Below are positions 58,239-64,000 of a DNA stretch of 64,000 bases, in pieces (the stretch's first letter is position 1; every line of letters starts with the position of its first letter). The position numbers were made by a program, and so were the translations under genes. A model generated the notes under the pieces. It saw only the letters and a program-made list of their open reading frames with translations, was not told the origin of the DNA and made no database searches. Source of the stretch: Melampsora larici-populina 98AG31 (taxonomy: Eukaryota > Basidiomycota > Pucciniomycetes > Pucciniales > Melampsoraceae). The stretch spans positions 312,366-376,365 of the forward strand of contig NW_006768824.1 of NCBI RefSeq assembly GCF_000204055.1, given 5' to 3'.

Positions 58239-58531
58239 TGTCCTTCTCAACCACCAACTTGTTTTTCTACGTTCTGTTTTCAACTATCATTTCCTATATC
58301 AACCTTTGTTTGTCCTTCAACTTTTTTTTGCGGTATAAATCATCTCACTTTTCCTCTCGTGTGTACATATTGAATGGCCATTGTTATATTACATAAGTTG
58401 AAAAGTGGAAAATATATCTTGTCTAGTGTCCTATCACAAGTGAGAGTAAAGGCTAAAAAACCAAAGCACACAAAGAAGTATTATATACAAAAAAAATTAT
58501 AAAATTATACACGAAGAAATATAGCACACCA

Positions 58532-60017
58532 CTAGAACTCGTCAGACCCATCACTCGAACCCTCGTCACTACTATCAGATTTCATTCTCCATAGGTGCTC
58601 AATCAGGTCATCTCGTAAGGCATAGTGGCGATCCTGATTGCGATAAGCTTCACGGCCTCGCATGAATTGAGCAGCAAACCCAGGAGGGCGACGTAGAGGA
58701 GGAGGAGGGATCAAATCGTCATCTTCCAAAAACTCAAAGCCCGGATTACCTTGATTTTCAATGACCATGTTATGCAAAATTATACATGCATTCATGATCA
58801 AACACAGCGCGTACGGTTGCCACATCCTAGCAGCGCCTCTAATAATGTGCCAACGTGCTTGCAGGACTCCAAAGGCGCGTTCGACGTCCTTGCGAGTCGC
58901 CTCTTGAGCTAGGGCAAAATTCTAACAGTAAAGGGATTTGGATGTTAGCAATCAAGCGTGGATATCACAATGTGGAAAACAGTAAAGGACTGACCGACAG
59001 TTTAGGTGTGTCGGGAGCACTGTATGATTGGCTCAAGGTTGCCCACTTTGGATATATACCATCAGCAAGGTAATATCCGGTGTTGTAGTCTTTGCCGTTA
59101 ACTTTGAAGTTGCAAGGGGGGCAGTTGCCTTGAGAGAGGTCGCGAAAAAGATTGGATCGCTCGAGGACGTTGATGTCGTTATTCGCTCCGGGTAAGCCAA
59201 AGAATGAGTGCCAGATCCATAGATCTCTGGTTGCAACAACTTCAAGAATAAGAGTAGGCTTGCCCGATTGGCCAGCAAAAGCTCCTGTAAGTGCTTTAGG
59301 ACAGTTCTTCCACTGCCAGTGCATGCAGTCGAGTGAACCTAGCATTCCAGGAAATCCTCGTTCGGCATTTTCGGCTAGGATGCGCTGAGTATCTTCGTCG
59401 GTGGGTTTGCGTTGGTAATGGGGACCAAACAAGCGAATGATTCCGCTGCAAAACCTTAAGAGACACTCCCTGCCGGTGGATTCGGCAATTCGCAGGTATT
59501 CGCCCGATTGGTCTGAACTGGTTCCGTAAGCGAGTTGTCGTAAAGCACATGTAACCTTCTGGTGAGGTGAGTTTCCGGCTTTGCCTTGATACAGAAGAAA
59601 AGTGTATGATCAGAATCAAAACCGCTCAACCAGGGACAATGCAAGCTTACCTGTACAGTCATATCGTTGTGTAAAATACACATCATCATTTCCAAGAGCG
59701 GTCATGATGCGCAAGAACAAGGGACGGCTCATGCAGAAGCGACGACGGAAAAGACCCTCGCCATAGACAGGATTCGGGGCGAAGTAGTCTTTCATCAATT
59801 GAGCATGTCCGGTTTCTGGATCGCGAGGAAGATTAGGCGCTTTGCCGGGGTGAGAGCCACCCGGACTGGGTCGATTTTCTTCTTCCTCCAACAACAGGAG
59901 GTAGTTCAACATCTCTTGATTGAAGTTCGCAAGGTTGGCCAAATGCTGGGAACGTATGGATGCACCAATTGAATACTGGGCCAAGAATTTGACAAGATCT
60001 TTGCTCATGGATCTCAT
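58532..60017 (-). CDS. PIF/Harbinger DDE transposase (HARBI1/Plant_tran-like)
   Basis: Predicted protein of 448 aa from three minus-strand exons: 60017-59651, 59584-58995 and 58921-58532. The N-terminus is helical (LANFNQEMLNYLLLLEEEE) and is followed by RRRFCMSRPLFLRIM, the usual region before the catalytic core. Catalytic acids: Asp about 208 in MLGSLDCMHWQW, Asp about 259 in LPGANNDINVLE, and Glu about 333 in EATRKDVERAFGVLQARW. All three motifs are textbook for the PIF/Harbinger DDE superfamily (DDE_Tnp_4/Plant_tran). The C-terminus has MNACIILHNMVIE, then an acidic Ser/Asp tail. The frame is open throughout, so the enzyme may be active. It should cut the 15-bp ends together with the Myb-like partner. 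The ATG is at 60015-60017, with an in-frame second Met three codons later. Confidence 0.95.
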
Positions 60018-60577
60018 TATAGCGCTGAGGATGATAATAAAGTCAAATAAGCTAGGCAGAAGATATAAAGTTATAAAGGAAGTTTAGAGGAGTTTAAGAA
60101 GTTATATAAGCAAAGAAAGGGAAGGAAGTTTGAACAGGATATTGACGAGATAATTGGAAAAGAGAAACTGGAGCGAGGGGAGAGGGGAGGTATGGCCGAC
60201 TTGTGATCTCTGCCTACATATAGGAACAGGCGGATGATTGGCTTTTATTGATTGTACACAGACAATTAGTAGGCCGTATCTCCCTGTGTGCTATGGATAT
60301 GCAAAGCTCCTTGAACCTGCCTTCTTTGCTCGATCAATCGATCGATCGATATGAGTATATCCCTCATAAGCTCTCATATCACACGATATGATTATTTTGG
60401 ACTCGGATGCCGTGCCGTGCGTAAGAACACGGAGCAAGGATTCCAGCCTGTTCCAGGCTGTCTGGTGCTAGGTGCACTTCCTGAAGGGAAAACACAACGT
60501 GTGAGACGTCACAAATACTGCCCTGTATGTCGGTTCAGGGTTCAGGCCCGGTGCCGATGCTCTTACTGTTCTTCAAG

Positions 60578-61822
60578 ATGGGTCAAGAAGCCTGGACTCC
60601 AAACCAGCATTCAAATGCCTTTGGTCGCATACCAGTTCATTCCCAAACTAGCCGATTGTCAGCTACTTCGACCACCCCAAGCCGACAAGCTCCTTCCAAC
60701 CAAAGCAGCTCAGCAATCGAAGCCAACATGGACACTGATAACGAGATTGAGATTGCAAATGCTAGCCAAGATTGCTTGATAAATCAACACTCAAACCTTC
60801 GTCAACAAATCCATATTGATCCATCCCATCGCGATTTGAATCAACGTCTCAATCCAACAGCAACCCATTTGGCATCAGGTCAAGCAAGAAGTATGTTCAT
60901 ATCTTCTTCACACTGGTCATAATCAGATTTTGTTTGTTCCAACTGACAATGATATCTTTTTATTCATTCATCCAGATGCAGCTCACTCGATCTACAAGGC
61001 CCGCGAAATCTGCCGTGAGAGCTTTGTACAGGCAGCAGCACAGGGCCGTGATAACTTTTGGAATGGTGAGCTGATCTTTCTTTCAAACCGTGTCTGTTTT
61101 TTGAATGAGCACTCACTCATTGTGTTTCATGTACAGATCATCGTGATCCCATGTTCTACCCTCGCGAGGAACCTGTTCGCAGCACTGGAAGCTTCAGCAG
61201 TGCTCTGGCCGACCCTCAACAATGTGGAGCTAGTGCGGCCTCCTTCAATTTGGATCGGGACGTCTTACTGCCCCCTCACCACCTCCGGAGCTTCGATTCA
61301 TGCCCAATCAACATTCCACCAAGTCACAAGTCAAGATGGTGACTCTTCGAGTGTTTCATGAGGCGTATCTTTGGGGTCCAAAAGATAGGAACCGTACATT
61401 GACTCAAAGAGCTTCATCTAGAAGAGTCATTGAAAAGCCGGTATGGAACTGTGATAAAACTGAAAAGAACAATACTGGACCCAAGCACTACATAAAGTTT
61501 GACTTGAATCATTCATCTCCTCAAGCGGTCATAGATTTGATGGTGGAATCTCTCAACAAAGTACAAACCAATCTTGGTACCTATCTCAGCAACGTATCTC
61601 ATCCCCAGTCAGTTTCTTGGCTTGGTGTCAGTCTTACACCAAAGTCCTTCTTCCGCGATCCGAAGTACAATCTCCGCAAAATCATTGAATGGAATCAATT
61701 CAAAAACTTATCTGACCATAACACTCAACCAAGCTCCGCTGGTCTTCTTGTTCAGATGGCAAATCCGGATCTTGATGTTGCTGCTGAACGTAGGAAAGAG
61801 AAAGTTGGTAGTTACATCAGCT
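60578..61822 (+). pseudogene. Unrecognised gene disrupted by two transposons and a frameshift
   Basis: The ATG at 60578 opens MGQEAWTPNQHSNAFGRIP. Exons are 60578-60890, 60976-61065 and 61137 onward. The N-terminal half is Ser/Gln/Asn-rich. Exon 2 encodes a helical piece (HSIYKAREICRESFVQAAAQG). In exon 3 the frame stops at 61340-61342. A neighbouring frame takes over (PPELRFMPNQHSTKSQVKMVTLRVFHEAYLWGPKD...) and runs with good protein-like content (FDLNHSSPQAVIDLMVESLNK, WLGVSLTPKSFFRDPKYNLRK) until the hAT left end. The switch lies at a run of five C (61271-61275), where one more C would keep the frame, so a one-base deletion or read error is likely. The Harbinger element sits 15 bp before the ATG and a hAT element cuts the 3' end. 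No family is recognised. Confidence 0.6.
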
Positions 61823-64000
61823 TAGGGCTGTGACCCGGGGCCAACCCTGACCAACTGACACTGCCCGAGAGATATCTCAGAGCATACAAGGCCGGGCCCG
61901 GGGTCACAAAACCTAACTTGGTGGGGCTCACAAAGGCCCTGCGGGCAGCCCGGGCCGAGCCAACAATTTTTTCACCCCCAAACAAGCTTATCTAATATCA
62001 AATTAGATAAACTTTGTTCGGGTGGTGACATCACATAACATATCCCGAGATGCCCTCTGCACCTGTCACCCGCATATCGACGCAGATACACCGCCAATCA
62101 AGTGGTGTATCTACCCCATTGAGTCCTTCGACACACTCAGTTACCCCATCCGATTCTATCTCCGAAGTAGCCTCCGATACCTCCACCCTCATGCGAACTT
62201 CCTGGGTCTGGCAATATTTCCTCCAGAAAACCAACAAAACGGGGATTGCGAAGAACATATGTCAAGCAAAGGAAGGATTCATCGACGCAATGCCTCCCTC
62301 CGACACCAGTGACTCAGCAATCTGCAACATGGCCATGGCTGTCGACAAGAATTCGAGTACGAAATCTATGATTTGACACCTTTCTCGAGCTCATCATATC
62401 ACCAAACCCATCGAAACCAAGCAACCCACACTGCCAGCCTTCTATATTGATGGCCAAATGAGGAGTGTAAGTCTCATCTTTCTTTTGCTTTTATTTCATC
62501 TTCCCACCTTATCTCTTTACCCTTCATCTCGTTTCCTTTTCACTTTTCCTTTTGATTCCTTTTCTCTTTTCCTTTATTTCTGTTATCTTTTTTTCAATAT
62601 TTTTTTTGGATATTTTATTTATATCATTCTTATTTATTCACTCAGGTTAAACCCCTCAGCCGAGTCAATCTCGAAGAGGCTTTGATACGCTTGGTTGTCA
62701 ATTGGGAACTTCCAGTCTCTGTTGTTGATGCTCCTGAATTTTGAGCTCTCTTCTCAATGGTTAATCCGGCTTCTTTTTCACTTTTATCCAAACGAACTGT
62801 GATCTCCGACGGCATTGTGGACAGTTTTTGAACGACTCGCGCGGTCATTTCTAACTTACTTTCTTCTGTTCAACATATTTCCATCACCTGTGATGGATGG
62901 ACATCTCCCAGCAATCTCGCTATGCTGGGGGTTACTGCTCATTGGATCACTGATACTTTTGAAATGTGAGGAATCACTTTGGCCATAAAGCCTATCAACG
63001 GTCCTCACACTGGTTTGAATCTTGCGACTTTACTTCTGAAGATCTTGGACGACTTTGGAATCACCCAACGTCTTTACTGCATCATGGCTGACAATGCCTC
63101 CAATAACACCACCGTGGGTCAAGCACTTTCCTCGATGATTCCCCACTTTGACTCGACCCAACACCTCCATGGGTGTGTAGCTCACGTTATTAACCTTGTT
63201 GCGAAGGCTGGCATCTCTGTTTTTGATCGCAAGTCGGCCCCAGCTCCAATTAACGCTCTGGATCCTTTGATTCCTCAAGATCAGTCTCTTGTGCCCTTGT
63301 TCATCGAACCTACCTCACATTTGGAGATAATGTCAATCCTCACTCGAATCCGCGCTTTTCACACTCGCATCAAACACAGCAGTCAACTCAAGATGGCCCT
63401 TGACCAAGCTGTCTCGAGTTGTGCTGTCTTGAAACGAAAAGTCGGTTTGGTACATGAAGTGTCTACTCGTTGGTCGTCAACACATGATTCTCTTGAACGA
63501 TTTGTGTACCTTAGAGTTGTTTTAGAATATCAAATCAACTGTAACCCTGCACTTGAGGCTTACAAACTCGAAGACAAAGAATGGGACTTGGTGGAAGATT
63601 TGGTTCATTTTTTATCCCCTCTTGCTCATGTCACTCGGGAAATCGGGAGTCATCAACATCCTACTTTCTCTCGTGTCATGCCAGACTATCAATGGCTAGT
63701 TGAAAGGCTCGAAAAGGTGAGCTACTTTGATTTCCATCTCTTTCATGAATCTTTCATTATTATTAACGTTTATGATTCATTACTTCTTTTACAGGCCTGG
63801 GCCGACTCTGAATGCAAAGAACTCAAAGTCGCAATCATGCCTATGATCAAAAAAATTATTCAGTATCAAGAAGCTGCCCAGAAGAAGGCGGTGTATATCT
63901 GTTCTGCAATCCTTGACCCCCGCCTTAAACTTACCGCTGTGAAAGGACAAACTCTCGAGTCTCTTGGTTGGGGATCCAAAGATTTGGTCGAATACTTTAC
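61823..64000 (+). mobile_element. hAT transposon, left part (runs off the window)
   Basis: The left end is placed at TAGGGCTGTGACCCGGGGCC (61823), a plausible hAT-style terminus, immediately where the reading frame of the preceding gene becomes nonsense. About 200 bp of GC-rich subterminal sequence follow, with GGCCGGGCCCGGGGTCAC as a partial inverted match. The transposase pseudogene then starts. The right end and the 8-bp duplication (predicted CATCAGCT at the left) lie outside the window. Confidence 0.7.
62050..64000 (+). pseudogene. hAT transposase pseudogene (partial, 3' end outside window)
   Basis: Exons are 62050-62466, 62646-63716 and 63795 onward, with GT-AG introns. The N-terminus has a degenerate BED-type zinc finger (WQYF, then C...C, K..TKSMI(stop)HLSRAHH). 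The hAT core follows: SITCDGWTSPSNLAMLGVTAHWI, then LLKILDDFGITQRLYCIMADNASNN with the catalytic Asp, CVAHVINLVAKAG, STRWSSTHDSLERF and SAILDPRLKL. The C-terminal dimerisation domain is beyond the window. Four in-frame TGA codons (62374, 62742, 62829 and 62967) each stand where Arg (CGA) would fit (for example EF*ALFSMVNP), so the gene is dead. Three of the four have T before the changed base, pointing to C-to-T mutation at TCG. Confidence 0.92.

Larger units (their letters stand above)
54587..60562. mobile_element. Complete PIF/Harbinger DNA transposon (5976 bp)
   Basis: The ends are perfect 15-bp inverted repeats: GAGCATCGGCACCGG at 54587-54601 and its complement at 60548-60562. The flanking duplication is TTA (54584-54586 and 60563-60565), the classic PIF/Harbinger TWA target. 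It holds a Myb/NAM-like companion gene (55238-56659, plus), a third unrecognised gene (57305-58238, plus) and a DDE transposase (58532-60017, minus). Directly inside the left end is a 17-bp inverted repeat, TGACCCTGGACTGTCAA (54602-54618) with its complement at 54635-54651, a possible transposase-binding hairpin. A 438-bp element is nested at 57354-57791. Both transposition genes look intact, so the copy could still be active. It inserted 15 bp upstream of the start codon at 60578. Confidence 0.93.

Noticed and set aside
62374..62969. UGA read as an amino acid (recoding or a variant code), since broken genes mainly show TGA
   Set aside because: Intact genes in the window end with TGA (for example at 35016-35018) and use CGA for arginine. 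The in-frame TGAs occur only in transposon genes or truncated copies, so mutation is the simpler explanation.
1..64000. tRNA, rRNA and CRISPR features
   Set aside because: No convincing paired A-box/B-box with cloverleaf, no rRNA-like sequence and no array of short spaced repeats was seen by eye; a tRNAscan run would settle the tRNA question.

Overview
This looks like about 64 kb of nuclear genome from a basidiomycete, most probably a rust fungus (Pucciniales). The signs are multi-exon genes with 43-90 nt GT-AG introns, a NAM-associated/Myb companion gene next to a Harbinger transposase, small signal-peptide genes, and broken genes whose stops are mostly TGA at expected arginine CGA codons preceded by T. 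The order call rests on these traits, not on a database search. Most of the window is repeat-derived and gene-poor. Introns were placed by hand from GT-AG signals, reading frame and family conservation.

Layout. 0-2.7 kb: an MCM-binding protein (MCMBP/ETG1) gene with a paired CACGTG upstream. 4.5-9.6 kb: a large secreted-type gene broken by an 88-bp tandem duplication, followed by a decayed paralogue. 12-14.3 kb: a Myb/SANT-like gene with a stop at codon 3 and a fragment of DNA ligase I. 16.1-18.7 kb: a TIR element with many subterminal repeats. 20.7-22.7 kb: several hairpin MITEs. 23.1-24.7 kb: a CCA-adding enzyme pseudogene. 25.4-26.3 kb: a long-arm inverted-repeat element. 26.9 kb: a small secreted protein gene. 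27.5-29.2 kb: three GAGCATC-ended elements in tandem, separated only by TAA. 33.5-37.5 kb: an AhpC/TSA-like gene, a decayed MRS2-like gene on the minus strand and an intact nucleoside diphosphate kinase. 37.9-38.9 kb: a Mutator-like element with a perfect 9-bp target duplication. 41.1-48.7 kb: a 16-exon XMAP215/ch-TOG gene (minus strand, about 2129 aa). 49.8-50.0 kb: the first exons of a small cysteine-containing secreted protein, with a decayed copy of its first exon at 51 kb. 51.6-53.7 kb: an unrecognised basic/acidic probable nuclear protein.

From 54.6 to 60.6 kb lies a complete PIF/Harbinger element (5976 bp, TTA duplications, 15-bp perfect termini). It holds a Myb/NAM-like companion gene, an apparently intact DDE transposase, and a third unrecognised gene that has itself been split by a 438-bp TIR element and carries a premature TGA. 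The Harbinger sits 15 bp upstream of the start codon of an unrecognised gene. That gene also has a one-base frameshift and is cut at its 3' side by a hAT element that runs off the right end, so it has been damaged three times.

The housekeeping genes (MCMBP, NDPK, XMAP215, AhpC/TSA-like) look intact. The transposon genes and the partial copies of DNA ligase I, CCA-adding enzyme and MRS2 are decayed.
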